Origin: Theobroma cacao
Taxonomy: Eukaryota; Streptophyta; Magnoliopsida; Malvales; Malvaceae
Direction of reading: 5' to 3'
Assembly (NCBI RefSeq): GCF_000208745.1
Contig: NC_030859.1
Coordinates: 2,423,601 to 2,487,600 of the forward strand
Length of the DNA stretch: 64,000 nucleotides
This document shows, piece by piece, positions 23,851 to 37,227 of the stretch; the first letter of the stretch is position 1, and every line of letters begins with the position of its first letter. A program made the translations under genes and the position numbers. The notes under the pieces were generated by a model. It ran no database searches. It had not been told where the DNA came from and saw only the letters and a program-made list of their open reading frames with translations.

Positions 23851-26800
23851 TTAAGGTGGCAATTTTCCTGTTAAGTAGAGAGACAGTTTATCTCTCATAA
23901 TCAAGGCAGATTTGTCAAGAGATTCACAATTTTGTCGGCGATAACCAGTGTCATGATGATGGGACAAAGACATATCATCTAGCACCTCATCCTCCAGATC
24001 GATAAGAATATTGTGCAACAAGCAGCAAACAAGAATGATTCTTGGCAACCTATTTTTATCAGGCATCCACATCACCCCATGTATTATTCTCCACATCTCC
24101 TTGAGCCTTGCCAGAGCCATCTGTGCTACCATTCTGGTTGCAGCATGTCGTTTATTAAACTCAACTTGAAGATCTGAGAGGCCTTTCCCTTGATAAGGAG
24201 TAAAAAGCCATGGCAGTAGGGGAAAACCTGCATCCCCTATTATATATTCTCTTATATCTGTTTCTTCTGAAATGTTTAGCTTCTTTCCATTAAGCCTCTT
24301 TCCTTCTTCAGAAAGTCTGAAGAAACCTGAGCTCCTGAGGACAATGGCATCACTTAAACTTCCTGGCCACCCAGCAATCACATCACGAAATCTCATCTCT
24401 GGGTCCACAACCGCCTGCAAAATCATGCTGTAGTTCTTCTCCCGGTCAAACCAGACATTATTTGATGGGTCCATTGTAGGCAGAGTCATGACAACATGTG
24501 TGATGTCAATTGCACCACAGCAATTAGGAAGGCCCCGGATTTTCTCAAACTTAGACTTTATTTGTTCCATCTCTGCTTCAGTTGAAGGCCAATTGAGATG
24601 ATGAAGCCCTCTTTCCTCCATTGCTTCCACAAACCGCCAGGTTATCTGGGAAACAGTTGATTGATTCATCCCAAAAGTATCACCAATGATTGATAATGAT
24701 TCACCAGAACTAAGCCTTCTAAGAGCAACAGCTACTTGATCATTTAGAGACAAAGGCTTGCCATTTAAATCAGTGAAGCTCGATTGCCTAGCCATCATAT
24801 CTTCCTTCACTAGAGAACAGATGTAGTCGAATGTCTTTCTTGAAATTCTGAAAACTGATTCAAAACTTTTTGAATCCTTTGATTGAGATAAGGTACCTAA
24901 AAAGTGACATTTGAAAACAAGGTTATTTCTTTTATAAAAGAAAAAGAAAACTTTTCCTTTGGTAAAGTAGAAAAACCTATTTCATGGATCTAAATATTTA
25001 TGTAAGATCATTAGCTTAAACCACTGAAAATCAATTACTAACTAGATAGCAGCCTCAATATTTCTGTTTTATAATCTGTTACTCATCATAATGCTCACTG
25101 TTCCACCTCAATCTCCTACCAATGACATTGCACTTGTAATCTCAAATCAAATGCCCCAAAAGGAAAATTTCAAAACAAGATCAAAGTGCACATATTTTTT
25201 TCATTTTCACCCTACATGCTGAAACTAGTCAGATAATTCAGTATGTTCTTACCAATTTACAGGCAATATATCCTCAAGCTCTCTTTTCATTAACAACAGA
25301 GAGAACACAATATTCATTCTGCTTAGCTGAACACATTAGTCATTAAGAGAATTTATGGCAACTAAATCATAGCACAACACATTTGCTGGCATTACAAAAG
25401 CGCAAAAGTACCACTTATATGGAAATATGGATTTTGGTGTTCATGGTCAAGCCCTGAGCACAATTCATATGATCAGGTAAGATCAAAGCAAGCAATCTTT
25501 GCTGAAAGATGTAGGAACCAGCTGGGATGCAAAAATCCTATTAAAGACTACCAAAAAGGATTCTTCGTCCATGGTTTTTATGTTCTGGTTTCAGTTTGTG
25601 AAAGTGAAGGTAAGAAGAATGAAATATCTTTAAAGGAAAAGAAAGGACCCAACTCATTTTCTTCTAAAAATTATTTCTTCAAAAATCAAATTGAGAAGTC
25701 AAAATGATACTTTAACCTCAAATTCTCTGAATGGAGTGAAAATCTTTTGCACTAGTCCAAGAGAGAAAAAGAAACACCTATACTTTATACAGCTACCATC
25801 AGTGTCACAAAGGCATATGCAATCAATACAAGCAGTCATGGTTCCTTCAACAAAAAAATATTACATGGTAGATGTGACTTTAAAGTAGAGCAGACATAAG
25901 AATTGCTTCTAACAACACAGAAAAACCATTCATTTCAGTAAAATTGAGCAATTATCAGGTTAATCATACTTATGGCAAAACAATTTGCTCAACTCTCTAG
26001 CTGTCCCTAGCTTTTAAGCTCTGTGTAAGAGAATGTTCTAAAGTAAATTGCTTGTCATTATGGCTTCTAAAGACCACTCTGTCTATGCTTCTGTAATTTC
26101 CCTAGTTTTATGATGCTCTCAATGACTCAATGTGTCTAAAGTTATTCCTTCTTCATAGAACACTTAATATACTACTTCGCACAAACAAAAACAATTCTCA
26201 ATAAAGCTGACAAAATGTTTTGCAATAAGATAATGATTTGACCATGGGCTATTACTCATCTGATTGCAAGTCAATAAAGAGACAGTGTACATTCAAGCAA
26301 CACCTATAACTTATGTCTGCAACTCCAAAAAAAAAGGTAATCAAGAAATGTCTCGAAATTCTTTCCAGAGAAGGGAGTAATAGTTTAAAACATAGCTTGG
26401 GAGACCCATTACTTAACCCTTTGAGATCCACATATCAAAATTCAGGAAGATGTTAGGTTCAGACTTCAAGTTTTACCTAGCCCAGAGAAAAAGAAAAGAT
26501 TGAAACAGGATTCTATTCTGATAACTATGAAAACCTGGATCTGACTCATGTTCTGATGCCCTTGGAAAAAACAATGCCTTTCATGATCACCATTGATGAA
26601 TAGAATCAACAAAAGCCTAATATTAATACTAAGTTGCTAAGTAAAATTTACAAAGTGCATTATATCCAAATGATCTTAAAGCATAAATCTACTCAATAAA
26701 GCTGTATTCTTAACCAATGTCCTGAATCTGAATTTTTATCAGAAACAGTTTAAGGCAAAAACCTAACAAATGCCTCTTGGAACACTGCATAGGACACACA

Positions 26801-27312
26801 TCAAGGAAGTAGTATCAATATAAAGAATAACCAAATTCCCAGCAATGCTAAAAGCAAAAGACCAAATACATATAACTTCAAGCTCGCAACTTGCAAAGAA
26901 TGTAAACCAGCAATGCTCTATCTCACACCACACCAGCCATATTATGTAAATTCAACCAAATTAACCGAAACCCAAATGGACCCAAGTCATGAAATTTCAT
27001 TAAACATTAAGCAAAAAGCCAATAACTGCCTTCATAAACACCATAACATAAAAGTTCAAGCAGCAGGAAACGCAATGTATAAAAACTGAAAATAACAAAA
27101 TCAAATGCCTTCAAACATTGAGAACTGTAGAGAACAAAGAATGTTATTACAATACCTGAAATCCTCTTGGAGAACTCATCCCACCAATCCAAAGGCTGCG
27201 GTTGAGACCCCAAAGAAGAAGCAACAGCAGCAGAAGAAGGCAAGACATTCTGGTCAACCACCTTCTTGTCTGCTGCTTTCTTTCTCCTCTTGAACCCTCT
27301 AATGGGTCCCAT
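23851..27312 (-). CDS. ALP1: ALP1-like protein (domesticated Harbinger transposase)
   Basis: Two exons: 27312-27156 (157 bp, MGPIRGFKRRKKA...) and 24896-23851 (1,046 bp), joined as TCAG|GTACC across a 2.26-kb intron with GT-AG ends; 400 aa in all. The N-terminus is basic (RRKK, likely NLS), followed by DWWDEFSKR, a helix-turn-helix-like region (DQVAVALRRLSSGESL...QSTVSQ), and the DDE_Tnp_4 core: AIDITH (D~183) and GWPGSLSDAIVL (D~235). The third acidic position of active Harbinger transposases is glutamine here (MVAQMAL, ~311). In Arabidopsis ALP1 associates with Polycomb repressive complex 2 and antagonises silencing. No terminal repeats flank the gene, the frame is intact and it carries an intron in the coding region, all of which fit a host gene rather than a mobile copy. 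Confidence 0.88.
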
Positions 27313-28532
27313 TGAAAGATACCCAACAAAGGAACACAACCCTCCTAGATGAGTTAAGCACTTGAAAGAGCCTAACAACAAAGATCAAAAGGAATCTCAG
27401 GAAAGAGATTGAGTTTGGCCTTTTGATATTGGTTTGTTTTGGGTTTTTAACGCATGCAATGATAAGTGGCTGAATGAAGAGATGGTGAATAACCCAAAAA
27501 AAAAAAAAAACAAGGCTTCGAGAAGGGAAACGAAAACCAAGGACAATAGTCCTACTACTATGCAGGCATTGGGCAAGTGATATAAGGTGATTCTTTTGGT
27601 TGTTAAAGTTAAGGCAATGTAGAAGAAGAAAGAGTGGGACAAGTTTCTGGCCCTTTTTTGGTCATGGTGAATTTCTTTCTTTGAGTTTTCTTCTTTTTTC
27701 CGTGTACAATTTAAAAGTTTTTTATTAGCACTTATTTTTGTTATTTTTTTTATATAAATGGTATGTTACATGATGTATTGGTTATTTTCCATAATCGATA
27801 ATGATAAATAAGAAATTTTATCATAAAATATTCGATCATTAAGAGAGTTTAGGATTAATACTATTGGGTTTCTTAGATTATTTTTTGTTTTTTAATGTTC
27901 TTTTTTTTTATTATATGTTTATGATTATGGTCACTTTCTTTCTTCAAATTCCAATTTAATGAATAATATGAAATTTCCAACTTTCTATTATCTCAGTAAA
28001 TGCTATCTTCAAGAAAACTTCATTTCATTTAATTCCTACAAATGGTCCCTAGTATGCCAGATTTGAATATTAAAATGTTTTTTTGTTAACAAAGATTGCA
28101 AAGACAGTTGATTTGGCCACCTAGCCGGCAGCAGACATCAACCACGGCCAATGTGAACATCAACTGTATGACCAGCTAAAAGGGTTGGACTCAGGCTTGG
28201 CCCTACTCCATTAAGTGATACTGACCATCTGTGGCCTAGGCTCATTGGCTAAGCAACCCAAGTCCTGTATTTCTTGAAGCCCAAATGCTATTCTTTCTGT
28301 CACATTGATATTGCTGGAATATAATTACACCCCAATATGATCAAGAACATAGTCACAATCCTAGTTCTATTCTTAGTCTTTATGTTTACTTCAAAGTTTA
28401 AGCTTAATATTGAAATACATATACTATGAGTACATATTTTTCCCTATCTTCATGAATCTGTCAAAGATTTTTTACCGTGGCACCTTGGCATTTGACTATT
28501 TCCATGGTACATTGATCTTTTTGTGTTTCTCC

Positions 28533-29616
28533 TCATCCATGAAACAGCATGTTCATTCCTTTATTTGCATTGCCTCCACAGTCCTTGGCTCTTCTTGATC
28601 CACAGGCAATCAACTGCATTAGAACTGCAGATGCCTTGATCCTTCCACTGGGGCGATCATTTTCAACACTTTGATCTCTAATATCTGCTGAGATGTTCAG
28701 ACATTCCGGAACTTCTGAACTTGAATACGAAGATGGTCGAGGAGTCTGCTGTCCATTCTCCCTTTGATGTTCTTCAGCTTCTTCACCCCCAACTCTTCTT
28801 TGCCTTGCATTCTCATCTGTCTGTGTTGACACATTGTTGCCTTTGCTGCTAAATTCTCTGCTTGTCCTGGCCTCATAGATTTTGTGTTCATCAAGCTCTT
28901 TGAATTCACTCCATGAATGGTGTTTCCTTCTAATTTTCGCCGGAACATTGGAATCTTCACCTGAACTGTATGTCTCAGAGGAATTTTTGGAGATTGATGA
29001 AGTTGAAGAAACTGTTTCGTAGGATCGAAAGCTTAGAGAAGTTTGTAGGAGTAGTGATCCTTTGAGAATGTATTCATGGCCATGGGAAGGGTATATGAAG
29101 TCGTTTTTGGATAAGTCTTGCCATACATATCCGTTCTTGTAGCTCCTGAAATGAATGGTTACATTAGCACGGTTGAATCAACTGTCATTTCCATTGAAGA
29201 AACACAGTGAAAAGAACAGGATAGAGTCTTTGTCTATGGTACCTTTTCGAAGACCAGGAATACCTGTTGGCCATACCTTCACCTCGGAGGCTGTTTAGTC
29301 TAATTATAACATCTGTGAAATAGAGCAAATTGCAACAAAAAGTAATTACAAATAAGATAAAAGTTTACTCGATTTCCAAGAGAAATTTCCATTTGTTACC
29401 TTTGAGAAAGAGTCCTTGGGGAGAAGAAAGAGGGACTTCTATGAAATGAGGATGCTCAAGCTGGCCATTGCGTGAGAGGTAGTAAACAACAGAAACTTTC
29501 CGCTCCTTGTTTGATTTGCTTTCAACCCACACCATGGTTCTCTCAGGACTAGTTTCTCTATCTTGATTTCTCTTTTGCATTGGTAATTCCATCCTTAGTC
29601 TCGCATAGCTTGCCAT
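28533..29616 (-). CDS. SOK: SOSEKI (DUF966) cell-polarity protein
   Basis: Three exons: 29616-29400, 29312-29243 and 29145-28533. All junctions are GT-AG and the phases close, giving 299 aa. The N-terminal DIX-like domain is visible as RKVSVVYYLSRNGQLEHPHF, then a conserved EVPLSSPQGLFLKDVIIRL segment, GEGMANRYSWSSKRSYKNGY, VWQDLSKNDFIYP and GHEYILKGS. SOSEKI proteins oligomerise through this domain and mark cell corners or edges in plants. The rest is Ser/Glu-rich, with a late conserved block ASAVLMQLIACGS near the C-terminus. The start is the only in-frame ATG near the domain. Which SOK paralogue it is cannot be told without a tree. Confidence 0.88.
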
Positions 29617-29822
29617 GAAGAAGATAAAGCTAACTCTTTACCGAGCTCAAATGTCGTTAAAAAAGGTGAGAAACTTGCTAATAAACCTAAAACATTTGAA
29701 CATTCAAGAGTTTTGACTTTTATAAAGCCTAAAGATTTTGAAATTCCATGGCAGGTAAAGGTAGAGGAATAGGTTTCATTGAATGAAAAGGGAACAGCTG
29801 AGAGAAAAAGTGGGAGTCTGCA

Positions 29823-29830
29823 TATTTATA
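29823..29830 (-). promoter_or_regulatory. TATA box of the SOSEKI gene
   Basis: Reverse complement reads TATAAATA, about 210 bp upstream of the ATG at 29616. The position suits a leader of roughly 180 nt. From here to 31188 I see no supported gene; that stretch would hold the SOSEKI promoter and the 3' flank of the next gene. Confidence 0.5.
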
Positions 29831-31188
29831 AGAGCCTGGAAAATTAGTACAGACAACCACTAGCAAACAGAAAGAAACTGTATATTATACCAGTTTCAAG
29901 AATGTTTGATCATTGGCAGCAAAAATGAAGAGTTGATATAACTTCGAGGATGCTAAATTTTTGGTTATAGAGAACCTTCGCACTGATAGAGGGCAGGGGG
30001 CACACTTCGCAATGATTATAGTTTTCAAATATGCAGATCAAATTCAGCTCTTAAATCACCCTCCAAGGATGTTTTCCTTCCTTTTATAGCATGAAAACCA
30101 TTTTTTCCCCCTTAATATAAGATCAATTTGTATTGATTAAAATGAGGAGGTAATCTTTGAAGATCATTGATTGATTAAGATAGGTAATGCAGATGATAAT
30201 TTGGATAATTTATTTTATGCCAACTGCAAGGACAGTTGATCCTGTTTGTGGGACCAAATGCCAGCACGTTCCTTGCAGAATTTGTCAATTACCAGAAGCT
30301 CACGGACCAAAGTGAAATCAGGACAAAATTTCCATTTTTCAACATGTAGAAGTCAAAGCCAGTCCCGTGAAACCATGATGCTGAAAACATGGAGACAATT
30401 TGACTAAAGTTTGGAACTTGCAAACTGCAATGGTGGAAGCTCACAGAAAGCTCCAAATAAAAGAGTTTCCAGTAATGAGAATCTGAGATTCACCGCGGCC
30501 AATGGCCACCACCTCCTTGCCGTGACTAGCTGTTTTGCCTGTCTGGAATTATTTATGCTTCATCTATTCATTGCCTGCCCTTGTTTTCATTCGGCTTCAA
30601 CATAGCAGATCAAGATTTTCACTAATCTGAATGTATATCTAGGCAAATTTAGAAGATTAGGTAGTAAATAAAAGCCAGATTATTCCATTATTCTGTCTGT
30701 AAATAGTACTACTTGCTTCATAGTCACTGTGTCTTTCTGTCAGACTATGGAATGCCCTTTGATTGAAAGTTCCAGGTTTCATTCATTCCACAGAAAGAGT
30801 TACATCGGGAATCTGATTCACTAAAAACCTATTCTACTCCAAAGGAAGTTACAATGAATATTGGCTTTGATCATAATCAATTATGCCTGCAAACAATAAG
30901 AGTTTTCTATGGTCTTTATTTCGGTTCATTTTCTTTCATGCATTTAGAATCAAGAGGATTCAAAGCACAAGTAACTCACCTGTCTCCCTTGGCCAAAAGA
31001 ATTCCTCAGGGAAGTCTACGAATCAGCATTCATAACAAAGTAGAGAAAGACATAAACAACTATCTCTTCTCATTAATCTTTTCATCTTCTAACCAATTGA
31101 ATAACACTTTAGATTATGCCAGGATAACAGGAATCACATGTAAATGGCTGAAAATTTGGAGATAGGGAAAAAAACCTCCTATCAATAG

Positions 31189-33451
31189 TTAATTTGTGTT
31201 TGTATTGGTCGTATCTGCAGTTTTCTTATTTGGGCAAGCAGAAGAAATATGGCCCTTCTGTCCACACTCATAGCATGTCCTTCGCCTCAACTTACCGCTG
31301 CTGACAGTTGAACCACCATTATCAGCTTTATTACCCATTGTAGGCGCTTCATTACCTGTAAGTGCTTCATTACTTGCAGGTGCTTCTTCAATTGCTGGTG
31401 CTTCTTTAACTGCAGGTGCTTCATTACTTTTAGGGACTTCAGTTCTTGTAGGATGAGATCTTGATTGACTTTTTACTTCATTCTTAGGAACTGCACAACT
31501 TATCTTGACAGGTCTACCGCACACAATTTCTTGGTCTAACTTTAATGCCATGGCTACTGAGACACTATCAGAGAAATCCACATGGGCATAGCCTCGGAAT
31601 TCTCCGGTTTCCTTGTCCATGCCAAAGCGTATAGATGATACATCACAATCTGAGAAAAGCTTCCTAAGATCATCCTCAGTTATATCCCATGACAAATTTC
31701 CAACATATATTCTGTTGTAGCCCTCCACCATTTTTGGGGAAAAACCAGTTACTTTATTATTGGCTCGTGTGGATTTGTAGGGCTGAATTGTTAGCTGCAT
31801 TCCACCCCTGAGGAACACATCAGAAGTTCTATAAGGATGATTTACCAATGAAAAATAATGAGAAATATGGCTGATGATATAACATTTACTCACATTTCAG
31901 CTCTGTCAAGAGCCAAGGCTTCTTTCACTGCAGCTTCTGTCTGTAGGAAGTAAACAGGATAAAAATGTCAACAAACTCAATTCAATCCTTATGCTTAGTA
32001 TCAATACTGAGGCAGCTACAATAAGATTTCAGTAGTTTCAAATATTTATCAGTTTTTTTTGGTTCTTTAATATGAAAATTCCATTTTCACAAGAAATGAA
32101 AAGAGCCAACTTTTTCATGCAAGACAGTGTTAAATGCTTCAGTCTCAGCTCCTTTGATATTTCAAAAGTACTAGCATGTCATAATAATACTCATAAGTCG
32201 ATAGGATATCTAGAAATTGATCTAGCCCCAATCAAATATGGCATTCATAAGTGTATACAAACAAGCATCAGAGATAGTTACCTTGAAACTAATAATTGCA
32301 ATTCCTCTAAACTTCCCAGTGTCTGGAAACTTCATACAATCAACATCAAGTATAGTACCACAACCTTCAAAATAATATCGAATATCATCCTCGGTATAGC
32401 GATATGGAATGCCTCCAACATATACTTTTGTGGCAGCATCCTCCCTCACCTGGCTGCATAAAGATGGTACAACATAAGAAACAATAAAAGCCCAATTTAT
32501 AAGCAGAAGGAGAAAGAAGAAAACACAAACACTCATCTCACAACCAAATCACAGAAAAGCGAACCAAATAAAAGTTCTTTTCCAAGTTTGAATCCCATAC
32601 CTGATAAAAAGACAACTATCATCAACAAAGTTAAAAGATAAACCTGTTCTCTCTTACAGAACATTTTGGGTGCTGTAAACAGAGTCTAAAAGCAACATTC
32701 AGGGTCAATCCCAGCCCCCCTCCCCCTCCCCCCTTATCAGCTTACTAATTTACGACAAAGATGCCAATATCTTTACAACTGCAAATGAAAACAATTGATA
32801 ACACAAATACAACACCGGTAACATGCTGACACAATTAACTTAGCATCTAAAATGACACTAAATTTGCATAAATAAGCAAACTTTAGCTTAAGAAAACCTA
32901 TAATACCCCCTTTTTTTATATTCAAAATGCAAACTGAAACATCAATAACCAAACTTTTTATTGGTATGAAAAATTATAATAAAAAATTGAAAAAAAAAAA
33001 CAAATTAACCAAATGGGCATTTTCAAAATTACCTTTCAGTCCCATTCTCAACCTGCAAAACTCCTTGCTCTTCACTTACATTCTTCCCCTTCTTATTCTT
33101 ATTGTTCTTCTTCTTTTTCTTTGTCTCCTTATTCCTTCCCTTCTCCTCCTTCACGTCCTCCTCTCTCTTCCTCTTCTTTTTTTTCTTCTTTTCTTCTTCT
33201 TCTACTTCTTCAACATCCTCTCCCTTTCCCTCAGTTTCCTTGTTCGACCCTTTTGAAAAAGAAAGGGTTTGTCTTCTTTTTTCTCGCTTCGACAATCTGG
33301 GTTTCCGAGTTACAGAGTCTAGGAGAGATTTCACGGACTGGGCCTCCGAATTTGAATCTGGGTTTTTGATATCAGCGTCGGGTTCGGCCACTTTTTTTGC
33401 CAACAGTTCTGCCCTAAGCTTCTGCTTAAGCTTCTTGTTTGATAATACCAT
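31189..33451 (-). CDS. PHIP1: PHIP1-like RNA-binding protein (two RRMs, one CCHC knuckle)
   Basis: Four exons: 33451-33033, 32453-32282, 31940-31894 and 31807-31189. Phases close to 418 codons plus stop. Residues 1-140 are highly charged, with long Lys and Glu tracts (EEEEKKKKKKRKREE), as in nucleolar or nuclear RNA-binding proteins. RRM1 (~149-224) has KVYVGGI and KFRGIAIISF; RRM2 (~245-320) has RIYVGNL and EFRGYAHVDF. A run of EAP-type repeats (~335-375) precedes one zinc knuckle, CYECGQKGHISSAC (C391, C394, H399, C404). Arabidopsis PHIP1 binds phragmoplastin and a small-GTPase transcript at the cell plate. That protein is longer and, as I recall, has more knuckles, so this may be a short form. 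Confidence 0.83.
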
Positions 33452-33486
33452 TTTTTTTTCTCTTTCCCTCCTCACAGTCACAGATG

Positions 33487-33560
33487 GCTAAAACCCTAGA
33501 CAGGGTTTTTGTTGTCCGAAGCGAAGGGGGGCTGCACTTACACGACGTCGTTTTAGCTCT
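33487..33560 (-). promoter_or_regulatory. Telo-box and ACGACGTCG element at the PHIP1-like gene start
   Basis: On the plus strand AAACCCTA occurs just upstream of the start codon (near 33491), and the palindromic word ACGACGTCGT lies near 33542. Telo-boxes are common in leaders and promoters of plant translation and nucleolar genes, which fits the encoded RNA-binding protein. Function is inferred from position and motif only. Confidence 0.45.
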
Positions 33561-34423
33561 AATTTTTATTCCTTAGTATCTATTATTTATTTTTAAGATT
33601 TTTTTTTTCAAAGAACACTTAATTGAAGAAAAAAAAATTCCAGAATTTTAGCTGAAATAGTAATTTCATTATATATTATTGAAGAGGAAAAATAATAAAC
33701 AATTGTATCCTCCAATTCCATATGTATAAAAAAGGGGGATGATTTGATAATGTAGGAACTATAAGTTTACAAAGCTTTCATTCATTCATTCATTCATCTG
33801 CTTTAGAAAGTGGCAATACAGGCTCTTATGTACACTGAAGAACTTGATCTCTAGGACTAGCAGGTTGTGCCTGGTATTACTGCAGCTTCCTCTCTGCAAT
33901 TTAAAATAATACAGGCTCTGGATAGGTTTTGGCAACCATGATCGGTACTTCCCTCAAACGTAACAACTGGGTTTCCATTGAACCTCCCACTAGGAAACTT
34001 CATAGAATCAAACTTATACCAAGTCAAATTGCTTGCATTTGACGTTAGCTGTGTACTGATGAAGCACTTTGAAAGGGTAAATTATCTTGGCATCCCTACT
34101 AGTTAAAATTGGCTACAGTATATGTTTTTCTTCCTTTTTGGTGAATTGAGAATTACCGCCGGCATCAACATTTCTGTCCAAAACATTACCTACTGTTACC
34201 AATTTGGACATATTATTGAAATTGATTGAAAAATTTGAAAAAAAAAAAGTTTGTGTCATAATTAAGAGTAGTTTGAGGGATACGGAATTCCATTTTGTCT
34301 TTAAGCCAGAATTTGAAGGGGGAGTTTTTTTCTGTGCAAGTTCTATAGACTTTTTACATAGAAAGCTGAAAGTCAATACCCCAAATGATTATGGTTTCAT
34401 CATTTTCTTCATCAAACCAGAAC

Positions 34424-36546
34424 ATGGAGATAAAACCAAAATCAAACATCCGATTCTGCTTGACATGCTACGAAGCCATGCCTCCATCAGGCCAAACTGG
34501 TTTTATAAAAAGATTCACCAATCAACTCAATCTAATTCAACCTCTTCAGAAAGTTAAAGCAAAGATCAAGCACAAGATGACCAGAGACAAAAAGGAAATT
34601 GATCAAGATGATAAAGAGTAAGAACTCATAATTCTTGTTTCTGTTTGACTTTTTAGTCTGCTGAAAGTGCTCGGAAATTGAGATCAGACTTTCTTTTTTT
34701 GAGACAGGAGGTTGGATTTTGAGCGTAACGAGGTTGATGTGATCAGCTCCTTACCTGATGACATCCTTTGCAGGATCATTTCCTTTCTTCCTTTTGAGTA
34801 TGTTATCCGAACTAGTGTACTTTCGACCCGATGGAAAAACTTATGGAAGATGGCTTTAGTGAAAGATGGGACTAAAAAGGAAGCTGTCACTGCTGTTTTG
34901 AACTTTCTCAATGATTTTCCTCAACTTCATCGACCAAGAAACAACTGGGGGTTGCAATTTAACTTTGATCAAGGTAGTGTCCTCTTTGTTGCCATTGCAC
35001 CTGCTGGTATACTTCACCTAGATTTCTCTGCAGGGAAACAAGAATCTCAAAGGCAATTTAGCTTGTCCTTGGGGCGAAACCAGCGAATTTACTACCACCA
35101 CCAGCCATCTCTTTCCACTGCATTCAACTTGAAAGCTCTTTATCTTGTATCAGTTTGTCATGTTTCTTCAGAGATGGTTTCTTGTCTGTCGTCCAATATC
35201 CCATCTCTTGAAAGTCTGACAATAGCAAAATGCAATGGATTACAATCTATTCAACTTGAGAGTAATTCAGAGCTTCAAAAATTAACCGTCTTAGATTGCT
35301 TCCAATTGGAGTCTATCAGGATGCATTTCAATTTACAGTTTAGGTTAAAGTCCTTCCAATGTCGAGGAAGGGTTGTGTGTTTTAAATATTATGATGAAGA
35401 TCCACTCTACTACCGGTATCCTCCTGCCAATGATTGTTCACATTCGGACCTGAAAGACGCCATGCTTGATTTTAGACAAGGCCCTGGCTACTATGGCATC
35501 AATATACCTGGCTTTGAATTAATCCCTCAAAGCATAAGATGGGTCAAAACTCTGACATTACGTAGATGGGTTTTCGAGGTATGTTCTAGTAGTATAACTT
35601 TTTTTCAGAAATCCTGTAATCCTTTCCAGAACCTTGATCAAAATTTTTGCACAAAGGTTTAACTAGTCTTCTGTTCTTATTCAGGAATTGATCTTACCAG
35701 AGCTAAACCCTTTAGGTGAAGGCTTCTGCAAGCTAACAGAATTGTGGTGGATTGATAATTCACCAGAGAGATATAACAGTAATGCCTTAATCTCCTTTCT
35801 CAAACTCTGTCCTCAGTTAACCAGGCTCTATATCACTGTAAGTTTCTGTATTTTCATGATACAATTAGCAGTTAAATATTAAGAAAGAATATTAGTTATA
35901 TATGTTAGTAAAGTTTATTTCTGAACTTCTAGATAATGTCGTAAAGTGAAAATTTCCTAACTTTTCACATATTGGCCATGGAATTCCAGGCCTAATAGGC
36001 TAATTATAGCAACCTTATGAACTATTAAAATGCTTATCTTTCAAGTTTTGACAATTAGGCATAAGAAAGATCGGAATTCAATCATAAGATAAAATAATCT
36101 CAAGAACCAAAACTTGAATTGCTGCACTATACAAAATTGTGATGTGATGATAGAACTCATAGCAGATATGTGGTATTAGTTTATGATCATATTCCTTCAA
36201 AATCTTCATGACTTGCTGATTAATGATGCAGATCGATCCTAACAGCTATAACATGGCAAACATAAAGATGTCTTCGATCAAGGTCACGAGGTCTACGAAA
36301 TTGAAGCATCTCAAGGCTGTCAAGTTAGAGGGATTTGCCAATGAGGAAGAGGAGTTTGATCTGGCAAAGCAGTTGAAAGAGGTATTGGAAGCAGAACCAC
36401 TGATTATAAGGTGGGATGGAACTGTGAGACGTCTAACAAAAGTACAAAAGCAGCTAAAGAAAGGGACAGATCCATATGAATATATTGAGCAAAGAGTTGA
36501 AAATCTTAATGAATTATGTCCTAAACATCCTCACATGGACCACTAA
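34424..36546 (+). CDS. F-box/LRR protein, array copy A (reads intact)
   Basis: Four exons: 34424-34617, 34708-35578, 35685-35837 and 36232-36546. All introns are GT-AG, the phases close, and the product is 510 aa. Exon 1 is basic (VKAKIKHKMTRDKK). Exon 2 begins with the F-box (DVISSLPDDILCRIISFLPF, then VLSTRWKNLW) and continues with irregular leucine-rich repeats (SLESLTIAKCNGLQSIQL) and AMLDFRQGPGYYG, ending RRWVFE. Exon 3 carries LTELWWIDNS and LKLCPQLTRLYIT. Exon 4 starts IDPNSYN and ends PHMDH. F-box proteins are substrate receptors of SCF ubiquitin ligases; the LRR part would choose the target. The family resembles proteins annotated as F-box At2g39490-like (from memory). A second ATG at 34478 is the start shared with copy B and may be the true one (492 aa). 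Confidence 0.75.
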
Positions 36547-37227
36547 AGGGAAGAAGTTTTCACTTTTTATACCTGTAAATCATTCACCAAAACAGAAGAA
36601 GGAAACCATAATCTCAATTTTGTGTCTTTGAGGATTGAAAGGATTTTTGTTATTGTACCTTTGGTTCTTGGATGGGAAGTGCATGCATTGTGTTGAAAGG
36701 ATTTGACGTTTGAGATTTTTGCTAACATTCCTTATACGTTATACCAAGTCAATTGCTTGCATTTGAAGTTAGCTGGATACTGTTGAAACACTTTAAAAGG
36801 GTAAATTATATTGGCATCCCTAAAGTTTGCTACTAATTAAAATTGGCAACCGTATTTTTGGAAAATTACAATCCAATATCTTTAAATTTTCCTTCCTTTG
36901 TGGTGAATTGAGAATTACTATCAAATGCTACCAATTACGACAGACTATTGAAATTGATTGAAAAAATTTGGGTGGTTTTAATTTGAAAAAAAGAGAGATT
37001 GTCCTGATGTATAATTAAGAGTGAGCTTGATTGGTATGGAATTCATTTCTGTCTTTGAGCCAGAATTTAAAGGGGAGTTTTTTCTGTGCAAGTTCTTAGA
37101 CTTCTATATAGAAAGCTGGAAGTAAATACCCTGAATGGTTGTAGTTTCATAAATTTCTTTCATCAAACCAGAACATGGAGATAAACCCATAATCAAACGT
37201 CGCATTCTGCTTGACATGCTGCTAGCC

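Noticed and set aside
27397..27642. 81-aa frame upstream of the ALP1-like start
   Set aside because: It lies in the expected leader/promoter of ALP1, is low in complexity, and shows no recognisable domain.
33013..33491. Plus-strand frames rich in Phe, Leu and Ser
   Set aside because: They are antisense to the Lys/Glu-rich first exon of the PHIP1-like gene and reflect its purine/pyrimidine bias.
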